A DNA stretch of 64,000 bases from Serendipita indica DSM 11827 (GCA_910890315.1 CAJVGD010000046.1:124001-188000), one strand, 5' to 3'; shown: positions 37,801 to 49,667, counted from the first letter of the stretch. Notes: generated from the sequence alone by a model not told the origin. Numbers and translations: made by a program.

Positions 37801-38650
37801 TCGGATGCCGTTAGAGGTTCCGTTAGTGCTCCAAGGAGCATGGCGCGCGTGACAGACATGGCATGCGACCACGCCGCTTGGGGATTGGAGGAATTTTTTT
37901 ACTCCTACCATAACAGTCTACGTTGTGGTCCTCCGCGCTGAGATGTTATGGCCACCCGGTGACTTACTGCCTCGCTTCCAGGACTCCAAGGTCATGCGAT
38001 CAAAAACCAAGATCTGTTAATTGCCAGCGGCGCAATCTCTCTCCACGGCTCTGAGGGGTTGTCAGCCGTGGAGGAGGACATGGCAGCTGTACGTCCCATT
38101 GTGTTCCTACGTCTAAAACCCTCTTACCCCGGTGGTGTGGTCCACTCGGCTTTGTCACCGCCTCATTGTGTACACTAACGCGTGTAATTCCAATTCTAAC
38201 GTGCATTTGCATGCTCGCATTTTGCCGGTTGCAGTCACGGTCACAGCTCTCCTCACAAGTGCAGGCCCAGCAACAACAGCAACAGCAATTGGACGTCCAG
38301 ACGCAGGCACGTACTCGGGAGTTGGCCGAAATTGCAAAGAATATTGCCAGTTTGGCAGATTTGTTCAAGGATCTGTCCTCCTTGGTCATTGAGCAAGGCA
38401 CAATTCTCGACAGCGTGGAGTACAACATCGAACGGACCGCAGATGCGATGGAAGGGGCCGTCAAAGAGCTCAAGATAGCCCAGGGGTCTGTATCTTCCTG
38501 CATCGTGCCGTAGAAGAATAGCTGATACGTCTCTTATTCCTTCTCGACAGCTATCAGCGAAATACAGGGAGGCGGCAGTGCATCTTCTTCCTCCTCCTTC
38601 TCATCTTCGCAGCCATTGTGGTTTTGATCTTCAAACCACGAAGGCACTAG
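31846..38650 (+). CDS. TLG2: Syntaxin 16/Tlg2-type Qa-SNARE with two giant introns
   Basis: Tlg2/syntaxin-16 drives fusion of endosome-derived vesicles with the trans-Golgi network. Eight exons were placed: 31846-31879, 32004-32313, 32371-32423, 34576-34679, 37524-37752, 37982-38088, 38235-38485 and 38551-38650. They sum to 1,188 nt, giving 395 residues, the size of yeast Tlg2. Landmarks are DPLTRSRTLFFLSVRDS, DKLPPAWVELADNVERIL, LDKLHAKHALPGFADRTAEE, DFRQCHSLIQK, and the SNARE helix with zero-layer Gln (LSSLVIEQGTILDSVEYNIE). A C-terminal membrane anchor (CIFFLLLLIFAAIVVLIF) follows. A CAA/CAG run encodes a short polyGln just before the SNARE motif. Introns 3 (2,152 nt) and 4 (2,844 nt) are about fifty times the local norm; introns 5 and 6 (229 and 146 nt) are also long. 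All junctions are GT-AG. Confidence 0.93.
32424..34575 (+). other. Giant intron 3 of TLG2 (2,152 nt)
   Basis: The intron is bounded by AAG-A|GTGCGT and TCCAGTAG|TC, restoring VVIKISALDKLHAK across the join. The plus strand is pyrimidine-rich with no protein-like ORF. I see no terminal repeats or transposon genes. Confidence 0.85.
34680..37523 (+). other. Giant intron 4 of TLG2 (2,844 nt)
   Basis: The intron is bounded by ACGAGG|GTACGT and TTTTCATAG|GACTTTCG, joining TTEITR to DFRQCHSLIQK exactly as in other Tlg2 proteins. Short open stretches inside (for example 35482-35600 and 36149-36430) look faintly protein-like but do not join into a recognisable gene. No mobile-element hallmarks were seen. 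Confidence 0.85.
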
Positions 38651-39126
38651 CATTCTGACAGCGAGAAAGCGGCGGTATTCTGGGCATCTCGAACGATAAA
38701 GGGTTCATCCGACCCTGTGGAGCGGAGAGCGACAGTAAACCAGAGCAGATTCCGATCTGGGTCGAACTGTCCAAGAAACCGCCTGGTGCCCTGGCCCTCG
38801 GATCATTTTCAATATGCCTCGGTGAATCGAGCTGACAGATCGAAGCAAAACTCTGGGACATCTTCTTACTTTATTGTGATATCCTACCTAAGCTTGCCAC
38901 GTTGCCTGTTTTGCTACTTATTCGATAGTCTATAGAGTGGTTTTCTCTCTCTCGTGTCACAACATACCTCGTGCCTTTCATGAGACTCGCCATAGGCAGG
39001 CGCAAGCGATGCGATGGTTTGCCGGACTGCATTCTCCACCTCTGCAACCCTTGAACCTCGAACGCGCGACGGCCATCCAATGCGACCGTTCACTCCCACA
39101 CGCACGACTCGCACGACATTGACGAG
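38651..39126. other. Intergenic 3' flank
   Basis: This is the convergent spacer between TLG2 and the minus-strand Cys-containing gene. No coding signal is seen. Confidence 0.5.
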
Positions 39127-39863
39127 TTAACATCCTGCGCTGTTTCTGTTTTGTCCCAACGCGACGTTTGAATATCTGAGTTGGCTGAATGTCGTCTTCT
39201 CGAAGTCGCGTTCCACCCGGTGGACAGGATAAGGTGATTGCATAAGTACGCAAGAGTTATCTGGTGGTATAAGTCGATCCGCTGTGTCGGGCAGGAGGTC
39301 GAGGCCCATTTGGTCGTCGTACGCAGCGAGGCGGTCGGGCAGTAAGGGCGAATGGGACGCGTCTTGCCATGCACGATACGTCTTCCGCTCTTCATATGCC
39401 GATACCCCGTTCTTCTTCCCTAAACCCTTGCATCCGCAAGCACGAGTTGGCTAGCTCAAAACCCTATGTAGCGTTTTCGACACGAGGTGCGCGCACCGTA
39501 TCGACGCAGGATTTTCTTGTCGAAATGTCCGACCAAGGAGAGCATCCAACGGATGGGGCCAAAAGAGACTTACCGCAAAGGCGTGGGGTCCGTACAGGGC
39601 TGGCGGGTTAGGGCTGCGAGAGGGAGAACGCCCTTGCGTTTGAGGCGTTCGTGAAAAGCAGGTTGGTGGTCGACGGGTGGGTCGACGGCTCCGGGTCGTA
39701 TTGCAGTAGGCTGCCGTTGGCCAGGGGGCATTCCCCCCTCTGTGATCCCGATCCCACTTCGTTGACTCTTGCTGGTGTTCTCAACCAAGATAGCTCGGCT
39801 CCCTGTAAACCAACTGGCTGCACTTTCCATATGCATAAGAGACGAGCCAGTACCGTGGGCCAT
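39127..39863 (-). CDS. Unknown 210-aa protein with a CxC core and a 19-nt exon
   Basis: The exons are 39574-39863, 39497-39515 and 39127-39450 on the minus strand (290, 19 and 324 nt, together exactly 211 codons), with introns of 58 and 46 nt. Start MAHGTGSSLMHMES leads into a Pro/Gln-rich N-terminal half. Across the two introns it reads KSCVDTPTRACGCKGLGKKN, a compact Cys cluster. The C-terminal half is acidic/hydrophobic (YDDQMGLDLLPDTADRLIPP, CVLMQSPYPVHRVERDFEK). The stop is at 39127-39129. The exon sum, phases and amino-acid composition support a real gene. I do not recognise the family. A TATATA tract lies very close to the start, so translation could begin at the internal Met pair about ten codons in. 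Confidence 0.65.
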
Positions 39864-40523
39864 GTCAAGTATATATCTCCACCTTTATGACGATAATGAA
39901 TTTTTTGTTATGCGACGAGTGATGCCAATGATTGCTTGATTGCGGAGCCCAGACTGCGTGGCTCGCTTGGATGACCTTGTGCACGAGTGGTGGAGCTAAT
40001 TTGTTTGGATTGGAGTCTCACTTGTATGCAAATACGACTTCTGAGTCCAGAGTGTGGACTACGGCGTGGAGGTACCCGTCTGGTTAAGATTTTCTGATGG
40101 TCAAACGTGCTTGGGACGGCTCAGAAATCTCGTATCTTGATTCCTATCATGATGGAGTGTTCTACACTGGCACTGAGATTGTGCGATGTGGGTGGCGGAG
40201 ACAAGGTTAGAGTGGAATTTTCTGGTGTATGCCGTGGCTCATACGCAGCGGAGCATCTAGAGTTATCGATTCGATAAGACATAGAGTAGCAAGACATGTT
40301 CCAAGGTCAGAATAAAAGGACATATCACAATCTCCTGATTTTGGAGAGAGGCCAGGCCGTATTGGCTGCTCAGATAAACTCGTGACCATTGTTCTATCCA
40401 AAGGAGCAAGGTCAACTTAATACTATGAGAACACCTGCGACAATGTATACTATCGTGAGAACCAAGGTCATCGTCCGTGTCTTGACCAGTCGTGAGGACG
40501 AGGCAAGTTACCCGTAGGAATGC
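39864..40523. other. Intergenic stretch
   Basis: This lies downstream of the BTB gene and upstream of the Cys-core gene, both on the minus strand. I see no gene. The hairpin at its right edge is listed separately. Confidence 0.5.
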
Positions 40524-40530
40524 CTACGGG
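40511..40530. other. Perfect 8-bp hairpin covering the BTB gene stop codon
   Basis: CCCGTAGG, loop AATG, CCTACGGG. On the minus strand the BTB stop TAG (40524-40526) lies inside the first arm, so the end of the reading frame is built into the stem. Confidence 0.8.
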
Positions 40531-41444
40531 AGGGGTGGCAAAATTGATTCTACACGATTAGCCTCGTGCTCCCAAATGCTGATATCCTCAGCGATTTGCC
40601 CTGCCCATTCCCCACAGCCTGGCCTGCATCGGCGTAATGGCGAGCGAATTTCACTCTCAAAGTTCGCCCACTTGGGTGTCCGAAGAACAACCTCTGTGAG
40701 GGCATGAATCCATCCAGTGCGCGTATTATGGCAGGCACATATCGAAGGTGCCACTGGTTTGCCCCGGTACAGCTTGTTGGCAATGATTCCTATCCGAGCA
40801 ATAAACCAATTGACTCGCTCTTCTCGTAGGCACTGGACATAGCGGTATAAAGGCAAGGGAATATTGACGTCCTTGTAGAGGAGGGTCGAGTCGCTGGTGA
40901 TGAGCGTGCTGATCGCCTGACTGGCAATGATGGGCAAATCATACTCGGACGCGAGTGCGAGTACCATGAGTGGATTATGCGCCATCAAAGACGTTCCCGG
41001 GTTAGGCTTGTTAGGGTGCTCGGCGTATTTGACACACTCGGTCTCGAACCAGGCCATAACCGTCGAAAGCTGATACTTTCTGGCAGCTTCTAGGAGGTTT
41101 GAGATTGTTGCTTCGTTGAGCGGTGCTGGATTCTTCCTGGGATCAATGTGCCGCAGCAATAGATCCAAAGTCAAGGCATCCTCGGTGACCTGGATAGGTT
41201 GCGAATTAGGTGACCTATCCGAGATTTCTTCTCCTTCCTCGGCTTTGATTTTGGATGGTGAAGCGAGGCTAAACATGTCACTGAACACCGGAGACGAGTA
41301 CGCAAGGAGGAAACGTGATATCTGGAACACGACTCCGTCACTACTTTGAAGCTCAAAGTCTCCATAACCTTCGAAGAAGGTCTTTGATCGTCGGACGATG
41401 ACCCCACCCGTAGAGTTCTCCAGGGGGTCTCCGCTCTCGGCCAT
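40524..41444 (-). CDS. BTB/POZ domain protein
   Basis: The gene is intronless, with likely start MAESGDPLENSTGG at 41444; an upstream in-frame ATG at 41510 would add 22 residues. The N-terminal BTB fold is clear: FELQSSDGVVFQISRFLLAY, SSPVFSDMFSLASP, then ALTLDLLLRHIDPRKNPAP and YQLSTVMAWFETECVKY. This is the common basidiomycete BTB type used for dimerisation or as a Cullin-3 substrate adaptor. The C-terminal half (IICACHN-like Cys/His stretch, CRPGCGEW) matches no known domain. The product is about 306 residues. Basidiomycetes carry many such genes; the specific role is unknown. It lies in tandem with the glutaredoxin gene. Confidence 0.85.
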   Translation of the reverse strand: MAESGDPLENSTGGVIVRRSKTFFEGYGDFELQSSDGVVFQISRFLLAYSSPVFSDMFSLASPSKIKAEEGEEISDRSPNSQPIQVTEDALTLDLLLRHIDPRKNPAPLNEATISNLLEAARKYQLSTVMAWFETECVKYAEHPNKPNPGTSLMAHNPLMVLALASEYDLPIIASQAISTLITSDSTLLYKDVNIPLPLYRYVQCLREERVNWFIARIGIIANKLYRGKPVAPSICACHNTRTGWIHALTEVVLRTPKWANFESEIRSPLRRCRPGCGEWAGQIAEDISIWEHEANRVESILPPLP

Positions 41445-41572
41445 GGTAGGGTCTAAGGTGTCTCTTTCATATCCATTCTTCTGAGCTGAACCCCTCTTGC
41501 AAATATGCATGCAACTGATATATTACGGGCTATTACATGGACAGCCTCCAGGAATGGGTTGGCTGTGAGACA

Positions 41573-42399
41573 TCAGAGCGCACCAGCCGCTTTCAATTTC
41601 TTCTTCAATTTCCCACTTTCGTGCAAAACTGTAAGACGGTCTGCGCCACCGAGAGACTTGCCATTGACTACAACATTTGGGAACGTGTCCTGGCCCGTAA
41701 GTCGGCGAAGCAAAGCCTTAATCTTTGCCATGTCCGCTAGAAATAGGAACGTCATTGCCGCATTCTCTAGTTGTATCGTCACATACGTCTGAGGTCGGCT
41801 TCAATGAACACGGGCTGCTTCTTCAGTGCATATTCCGCGAGTATAGCTTTTGCTTTCTTTGAGTACCTATTGAATTGTTACGGTTAAACGGACTTTCAGC
41901 GTCTAAATAAACCGTACGGGCAATAAGTCTGCGTTGGAGATGAATTCCAAGGTAATACGAACAGTTCTTACTCACCTTGCTGAATACTATAACTGGATAC
42001 TGTGCTCGCATCGCAGTGAGACGCGCCTCCCACTGTGCGTTGCTCAAATGTACATTTTTGTTCCATATATCGGGGTTTGTACTTCGGATCCGTTCATTTT
42101 AGCAGGTAGAAGTTCGGTAGATTTAGTGAGATAGTAGAGCATGCCCTAATCAATGAAGGTAGCGTCAGACCAAGTATCGCTGGCAGCACGGAGCGCACCT
42201 GAAACTCGTCAAACTTCTGCGGCTTGCTAGTTGTATTGAACCATGATGTGACACTTCCACTTGTGAACTGATTTAATAAGAAGAGCGAGATGCCAACAAG
42301 CGTAACCGTCCCTAGAAGGCGCTTCTTCCTTAATAGTCCTGCAAAGAAACTCTGGGTGTTCTTCACGTTGTTACTCTGAGGCTTTGCATCGCTCGGCAT
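41573..42399 (-). CDS. Membrane-anchored glutaredoxin (Grx6/7 type)
   Basis: Exon 1 starts MPSDAKPQSNNVKNTQSFF (42399) and contains an N-terminal membrane segment (LLGTVTLVGISLFLLNQF), as in yeast Grx6/Grx7 of the early secretory pathway. After introns of about 50 nt the thioredoxin fold begins (LSNAQWEARLTAMRAQYPVI). The active site TYCPYSKKAKAIL is assembled over an exon join near 41865-41920, giving a dithiol-type CPYS. The next exons give KKQPVFIEADLR joined to PDMAKIKALLRRLTGQ. The C-terminus has TFPNVVVNGKSLGGADRL, the glutathione-binding loop, ending KAAGAL at 41573. The role is glutathione-dependent thiol reduction or deglutathionylation in the ER/Golgi (family knowledge). Confidence 0.9.
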
Positions 42400-42463
42400 T
42401 GTGGTAGGAGGTTTGGCGATTGTGGCCTAGCAGTGGTCAAGAGGCAACTTCTTGAGCTCTCCG

Positions 42464-45400
42464 ATGTCTTCAAAATTCGGAGGCCGTCACACCCAGAGCA
42501 AGAAACCGATCAGAATCGATAAAAGGAAGGGACTGATTCGTAAAAAAGATGCAAATGTCTCTGGTTTCCAGCGCCGAATGGCCAAACGCCCGGCGAAAGC
42601 ATCCAGTGGCATGGATGTGTACGAATACAACGAAAAAGATCGCAAGGGAAGGTTTAGAGCTGACGTGGCACTCGAACTCACCAAAGAGGAAGTGAAAGAG
42701 TATGGAGTCGACGAAGAGAGCGATCAGGACGACTTGCAAAAGATGCGGGACCGGCTCAAATTTGGAGATGAGGTCCCTATTAATAGTGAAGATGACGAGG
42801 AAATCGACTCTGACGACGCTTTCGATGAGAGTGATGAAGAAAGGTTTGGGGCCTACAATCTAAAGGCGAGTCTACCCATTTACAAGAGACATCAGAATGA
42901 CTTACTCCTTGCCAGGGCACCAAGCGAAAAGCTACCTCATCCAAATCCACGACAGCAAATCCCGAGATTGATCTCGACGAGCATGATTCCGAATCCGATG
43001 AGGGTGAGGCGGAGGGTGGCTCCGAAGAAGACGATGAGGGACAATCTGATTCAGAGGCCATGGTGGCCGAGGACGACGAGAACAATTCAGAGGATGATCC
43101 AGACGATGAAGCTCTTGATCGCCTCGGAGCACTGATTGGAACAATGGTCACGACTGCCCAGTCGGTAAAACGCAGTGCCTCTCAAATTGAAGAGGCAGAA
43201 GGAGAACCGCCCAGGCAGAAGCGGCGCATCCTCAAAGAGCAAACGCAGGCGGGCATCGAAGGCGAGTTTGCTCCTGCGACTCAGTCCAGTAAGTACCGTT
43301 ACTTGCGTCTTCAGCTACTCACTCCTCCTTGCAGAGGGAAAACTTCAACTGGCTGATCTCATCACTCCCTTGAGTGCCGAGCAAGGGAACCCTTCCACAC
43401 TCACCCTCAAGTCTGCTGCCAAAACATTGAATAGTGCAAAAGCTGGTCCACTCTCTGCACCGCTTCCAACTCGCATCCAAGACCGCCTTGAGCGACAGGC
43501 TGCGTATGAGCAGACAAAGACAGAAATACAGACCTGGGAACCGACAATGCGGCGCATCCGAGAGGTTGGTATAGCTATAAATCTCTCGATTCAGCTGATT
43601 AGGTTTAGGCGGATCATCTTTCATTCCCTCTTCAAGCCCAACCCACCCCTCAAGGAAATATTTCCGCTATGGCATCCAATTTCAAGGTATAATCGTATTT
43701 CTACATGCAGCGCCGCTTATTAAGGAACATCGTCAGCCCACTACAGAGCTTGAAAGCGCCGTGGACAGGCTGTTAAAGGCAGCCGAGTTGCGAGAGAGCG
43801 ACATCCAAAAGACAGAGGAACTGCAAATGCAGCACCTCTCCATTGAAGAGATTGCAGAGCGTCGTGCCGAGCTACGCAAGGCCCGTGATCTCATGTTTCG
43901 CGCAGAAATCAAAGCAAAACGGGTGGCAAAGATCAAGAGCAAAACATATCGCAAGATCCAGAAGAAGGAACGCGCGAAACAGGTTGAAAAGCTGAAAGAC
44001 ATGGGCCTTGATATCGACGAGGAAACAGAGCAGCTCAAAGCAGAGGCGGAACGTGCCAAAGAACGTGCCACTTTGAAACACAAAAACAAGGGAAAATGGG
44101 CCGTCTCTATGAGAAATCGTGGGGAAGTGGATCAGGATCAACGCAAAGACATGCAGGAGATGTACGAGCGCGGACAACAACTGCGGCGCAAGATCAAAGG
44201 CGTCAATTCCGATGAGGAGGAGAGTGATAGCTCCAACTCTAGTGAGGAAGAAGAAGACCAAGGGGTCATCAACCAAGCATTAAGAGCAATCGACCACCTC
44301 GATCAAGAAGACGAAGAAACGCCTACCTTTGGTAATAAGAGCGGGTTGATGGAGATGAAGTTTATGAAAAATGCGGTGATGAGAGACGACAACCGAGCGA
44401 GGGAAGCAGTCGATTCGTTCAAACATGAGCTTCAGAAACTTGGCCTGGACGAAGCTGGCGGCAAACTACCAAGCGAAGAGGTTGCCGGAAAGACTAGAGG
44501 CCGAGTTTCCTTCAATCCCGCGGCCGTAGTGAGTCCCTAATTCTGTGTATTTGCCCTTCTAATTTCCTTCCAGCCGTCGACAGGCACGGAAAACGCAGAT
44601 GGTGCTGCAGAGAGCGACGGAGGTACATCAGAGATCAATGGTCCCAGCTCTGGCACGAACCCATGGCTATCAGTCGGTCAAACATCCACGAAGATCTCTC
44701 GAAAGAAGAACGAGGTTGTTGTTGGTAAGAATAGTAGTGCGGCTGCACTTTCCAAGAATGCCATGAAGAAGCGCATGCGCAAGAATGCCGAATCAATTGC
44801 GCTTGAAAAGGACGATGCAACACTTGAAATTAACCCCAATCCCGGAGTGACGCCTGCGAAACCCGTCGAACATCGCAAAGCAAAGCCCAAGGCGACAAAC
44901 GACGCAAATATTCCAGGGAAAACGCTGCAAAAAGTGGATGCTATGCTTTCGGAAGACTCTGAATCCGACGATGCTCCACCTACTACACCTCAAGGTCGAC
45001 GAGTGGCGTTTGAACAACGAGAGCTCGTCGCAAGGGCTTTTGCAGGCGATGACCTGGTCGAGGTCGGTTTCTCAGGAGTGCAAGAAATTAGCTGGCTGAT
45101 CAATAATAGGACTTTGCGTCGGAGAAGCGAAAGGAAATGGAAGTTGACGCCCCTAAAGAGATTGACACGACTCTACCTGGATGGGTGAGAACATTTATAT
45201 CACATGCAGTTTGTAGTTTATCTGGCGCAGGGTACTTGGGGAGGTGCAGGAATCACGAAACGACCTCCCAAGCCAGAACGCATCAAGCGATTCCCAGGTG
45301 TTGATCCAAAGAAACGACAAGATTACGGGAAGGATCATGTCATCATATCTGAAAAGAAGGACAAAAAGGCTGAGAAGTATCTTGTCAAGGATTTACCCTT

Positions 45401-45599
45401 CCCGTACACCAGCAAAGCTCAATTCGAGAGGAGACTAGAGGTACCATTGGGCATGGAGTGGAATACGCGCACGACGTTTCAAAAAGCAACGCTCCCTCGT
45501 GTCGTCAAAAAGGTGTGTGCATGCACTGTTCAGCAGCCTTTTGCGCTTAGACTCGTTCAGATGGGAACAGCGATCGAACCGTTGGAGAAATTGTTTTGA
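42464..45599 (+). CDS. UTP14: UTP14, SSU processome component
   Basis: Utp14 is a U3 snoRNP-associated protein of the small-subunit processome that activates the DHR1 helicase during 18S rRNA maturation. The start MSSKFGGRHTQSKKPIRIDK is at 42464. Long acidic tracts follow (EVPINSEDDEEIDSDDAF, then about 42990-43130). The conserved core includes LADLITPL, PLPTRIQDRLERQAAY, KAKRVAKIKSKTYRKIQKKE and LKHKNKGKWAVSMRNRGEV. The C-terminal Utp14 motif GWGTWGGAG (after an intron near 45190-45230) precedes DVIISEKK-type and FPYTSKAQFERRLEVPLG segments, ending EPLEKLF (stop 45597-45599). The first intron (42866-42915, 50 nt) has a GC donor (AAAG|GCGAGT) and CAG acceptor; the frame change confirms it. 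Length is about 930 residues. Confidence 0.95.
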
Positions 45600-45715
45600 A
45601 TATATCTTATTCGTACAGTTATTGCCATGAGCTCGTGTCTTGGCCATTAATTTACAGCTTTTATGTACAACTGATCAACTATATGACAACGTTACAAGCT
45701 ATAAGGTGAACTCTC

Positions 45716-48700
45716 CTACACATCCTCGCCCATAGCCTTGGCAAATGCTTCCGAGGCTTCGTCTATCTGGCCTTGATAGACCTCGAATGCGGTATCGGCA
45801 CCCTTTTTCTTGGCCTTGCCAGCGTTCTTGACTGCATCCTTGGAATTCCAGCCAAGGGAACGACCCGTGAAAACCTCTGGGCTACGATCCAAAAGCGCAT
45901 CCAATGTGTCGTCCGCGATGATCCGGTCATCCTTGGAAACAACTTCGATTTTATCCGCCTGTAGCTCGAGTAATTGTTGGGCTAGTTCGCGCATCGACTC
46001 CTTTCCACGGGCTGTCGGTCCAGCCGGATTACGGAATTTACCTAAAATTGTCAGTGGTTGCTCGGTAGACGAAAGCAGGAATGCACCTTTGGCGATGATG
46101 AGAGCCTCGAGCTTGCGCTTTTCTGACGCACGTTGCAGCACACTTTCTTCAATAGTATGCTGTGATACCAGCCGAAAAACAAGGACAGGTTTCGTTTGCC
46201 CGATTCGATGGGCTCTATCCTGTGCTTGCAGGTCCATTTGCGGATTCTATGATTGAATGTTAATGAGACGGATGGAAGTTTGGATCATCGCATACCCAAT
46301 CCTGATCATAAAAGATGACTGTATCGGCAGCTACCAGATTTATCCCGAGCCCGCCAGACCGTGTGGATAGAAGGAAGAGCATTGGTGCCTCCGGATCGTC
46401 ACCACCATTATTGAATCGATCCATCTCCGCTCGACGGTCCAACGGTGCGGTCTTGCCATCTATGCGACAAATATTCCAGCCTTTGAACTCGACTGCCCAA
46501 TCTTCTACTCGCGATATCAGTACCGGTACAAGGGGAAATGAGAGACAAACCGATGATATCTAACATGGTTGTGAATTGACTGTCTAATGGTCAGGCTGCG
46601 GTCCGGCGGCAGCAGCAGTCGGTCATACCTGAACACAAGCACTTTGTGTTTTCGTTTGAACAGCTCGTCGAGGAGACGATTCAGGAGAAGCATCTTTCCA
46701 CTAGCATGCACCAGCTGCTCGTCGAGAGTATATTGATTGTTCGAATCGACCGGCCAATCAAATAGATACGGATGCGAGCAAACTTTGCGAAGCTGCATGA
46801 CAACGTTTTGCAGATGCATATTGTTCACTTTTTTCACTGTAGGATGGTTAAATCCTTCCCCTTGGGTTGCTCGCTAGCCGACGTACTAGCTTGCTTGAGC
46901 TGATGTTCCCGATCCAATTCGGCTGCCTCTTTGTCGCCAGAATCATTCAAGCCATCTGCTAAACGGGCAAAATATTTGTCGTCATCCTCGTTGTCCTCTG
47001 TGTACTTGGACTTGCGTCGCTTTCCAGCCGCTTTCGACCTTCGAGCCTTGAGTGAATCAGAACTGTCTTGAGCAACCGCCGCTTCCTTCATTCCTTGGTC
47101 TATGAGGTATTTTCGTAGGCCACCTTTGACAGTAAGATCATAAAGATCTTTTTGCTGTCGAGTTAATGGTGCATATAGAATGTATTCTTTCTGGAGGTCA
47201 CCGTCAATAAGTAGGATGCTGGCTTTGGCGTTGGTACCTTGGGCGGCAAAGAGTGTTCAACATCCGACTTCAGTCTACGAAGCAAGAATGGCTTGAGAAT
47301 CTGGTGCAAGCTTGTAATAATGTTTGTCGACTGGTCGTCAGAGAGGGTCGCTTGGGTGAGCTCTGGTAGATTGAACCATGATTCGAAAGAGGCAAGATCA
47401 TTGAAGATGGACGGCTGATCATGGCGTCAGAGTGTTACGAATAAGGCTCCTTCGACATACGAGGATAAAATTCAGAAGTGACCACAACTCTGCTAGACTG
47501 TTGTGTAAAGGCGTTCCAGTAAGAAGAAGTCGATGTTCACTAGGAAATGCCTTGATCTCGCGCATAAGCCTGCAGAGCGATCAGAATATGCGACAAGCAA
47601 AGACAGCCGAACACACCTGCAATCCATATTCTTGAGTCGATGTCCCTCATCAACGACAATAAATTGCCATGGACGACCAGGAACTAGATTGGAAAGATAT
47701 GCTGCGTCGCGAATGATCATGTCATATGTTGTGCAAACGACTGGAAACTCCATCGGCCGCGGATTCTTCCACTCCTTTTTGTCGGCATCGATGACTGTCG
47801 ACTTTCGCTTTGAGCCTTTGCCTCGCAACGGCTTCTTTGGTCTCTCTCCATCGCCCTCCACTGGTGGAAGGAGTACTGTCCTGCGCATCTCTGCACGCTC
47901 CTCTTGTGTACCGTGATACATACACACAGGGATGGACGGAGCGAATTTGTTGAACTCGCTGATCCAATTGTGTAGTACGCTCAAAGGCGAGACGATGAGA
48001 AATGGTCCCCATATACCAAGGTCTCGAAGGTGTGCAAGAAATGCAATCGTTTGGAGGGTTTTGCCCTGACGATGATGAGCAGTGGACACTTTTGATAGCC
48101 TTTAGCTCACTAAGCCCATTTCATCCCCTGCAGCAATCAGCACACGTATTAGATGCAATATTCCTGGTTTACTCACCAAGAATACCGTTGAGGCCATTGG
48201 AGTGTAGGGTCGAGAGCCATTGGACACCAGCGAGCTGGTAATCTCGCAAGACCGCGCCTGTAATGAGCGGGGACTGCGCCTGATACTCCTCTTCTCCGTC
48301 CTCATCCTCTCCACGAACCTCGTCAAATACGGCCTTTCCCGCCGCGATGTTCCCATCCTCGACCTTTGCCTTTTTACTCGCAGCCATGGCCTCTACATCC
48401 TTTTTGTCCACATCCAGAATGCCACCTTCTTCCCGTCGTCGTTTCTTGGATGTAGACGCCGCAGGTGCCTTTCCTGTTGTTGCAGCGCGCTTCTGAGCGC
48501 GCTCAGCTTGCCTCGCACGGGCGGCGCGTTGTTCCTCGATACGCTGTCCAATGATAGTCGCATAGACCGTCGACTTCTGGACCAAAAAGTTTAACAACTG
48601 TAAATTCTTCTTTGCATCCTGTCGAATTGCTTAGTCAGGCAAAGGAGTCGTGGTAAAAAGCAAAAGGGTCGCACCGCGTCGTCCTCTGGTTCCTTTTGAT

Positions 48701-49037
48701 CCTCAAGCGTGACCTTTCGTATGTCCTAAAACCAATGCAAAGACAACTACATGAGCAACGCGGCGACAAAAGGAGTTATCAAACCACGACGTACATCCTC
48801 TTCAACGTCCATTTCAGGCGCCTCTTCAAGCGAACGATCCTTTAATGCATCTCCAGCATCAGAAGGCTACAATAAAACGCGTCAATCAACCGCCAATTCG
48901 CGCAAAGGCACAGAAGGGCAGTTGCAAAACAAGCGTACAAGCGCGGTTGTGGGTGTTGGAGGTGTTCCTGGCGCGCTATCAAAGTCTGACGAGCGTGAGG
49001 AGAATACGTGCGATGGCGAGGGAGAGCTCGTGGACAT
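45716..49037 (-). CDS. IRC5: SNF2-family helicase of the IRC5/HELLS (LSH) type
   Basis: This is an ATP-driven chromatin remodeller; yeast Irc5 and animal HELLS act in cohesin loading, replication and DNA methylation. The start [18 protein letters not shown] is at 49037. An N-terminal basic/acidic region includes [20 protein letters not shown]. The helicase lobe 1 contains [27 protein letters not shown] (motif I, split by an intron), [10 protein letters not shown] (motif II) and [12 protein letters not shown] (motif III). Lobe 2 contains [16 protein letters not shown] and [18 protein letters not shown]. It ends with [20 protein letters not shown] (motif VI). A C-terminal tail ends [10 protein letters not shown] at 45716. 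About a dozen introns of 46-60 nt are present. It converges on UTP14, 116 nt from its stop. Confidence 0.95.
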
Positions 49038-49667
49038 TGAGCGGTAACGGCTGGGTTCAAAAGAGATCCTGTCGGAGTTTGAAGCGCGACGAGAGGGATG
49101 AAGGAGGCGAGTTCCACCAAAAAATTACTGATAGAACTATCCGATAGCGGGTTTATAACCACGAATTAAGCAATTAGTAAGCATTTTCCGATGTTCCTCG
49201 GCGATCGAACTGGCTTTCCCCCAACTTCACCACCTTCCTCGGTCAGCTCAAACGCCGGGTTTAGTGTGCACAAACTGTTCCCAGGAAAACCGTATGGTTT
49301 AAAAGGCCGCATACTTCCGTTTGCGGTACGCTTCACCACTATGTACAAAAGAGCACTGGGAGAGAAAGAAAGATGCGACAGATATAAAACAAATGTCAAC
49401 GCCAAAAGCAAGTATGCGCCTAGGGCAAGTGTGCGAATCTGAGAGCGACACGATGCAGAGATTGTCGTGAGCCGGACAGAGACGTGCAGGGCAATCATGA
49501 ACGGGCAGGAAAGCATTCCTAGGATGATGTGACTGTGAGAGAGCCAATGATTACGAGACTGTAAATAAGAGTCCGATAGACATCGTACGTGTTCTGGAAA
49601 GATAGAACGAGCGACGAGGAGGTCGAGTCCTTGTGTCCGTTTTCAGTCATCGAATGATCAACATCCT
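49038..49667. other. Intergenic stretch of about 0.6 kb
   Basis: This lies between the helicase promoter and the 3' end of the glucanase gene. Open frames on both strands are short and unlike protein. Confidence 0.5.
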
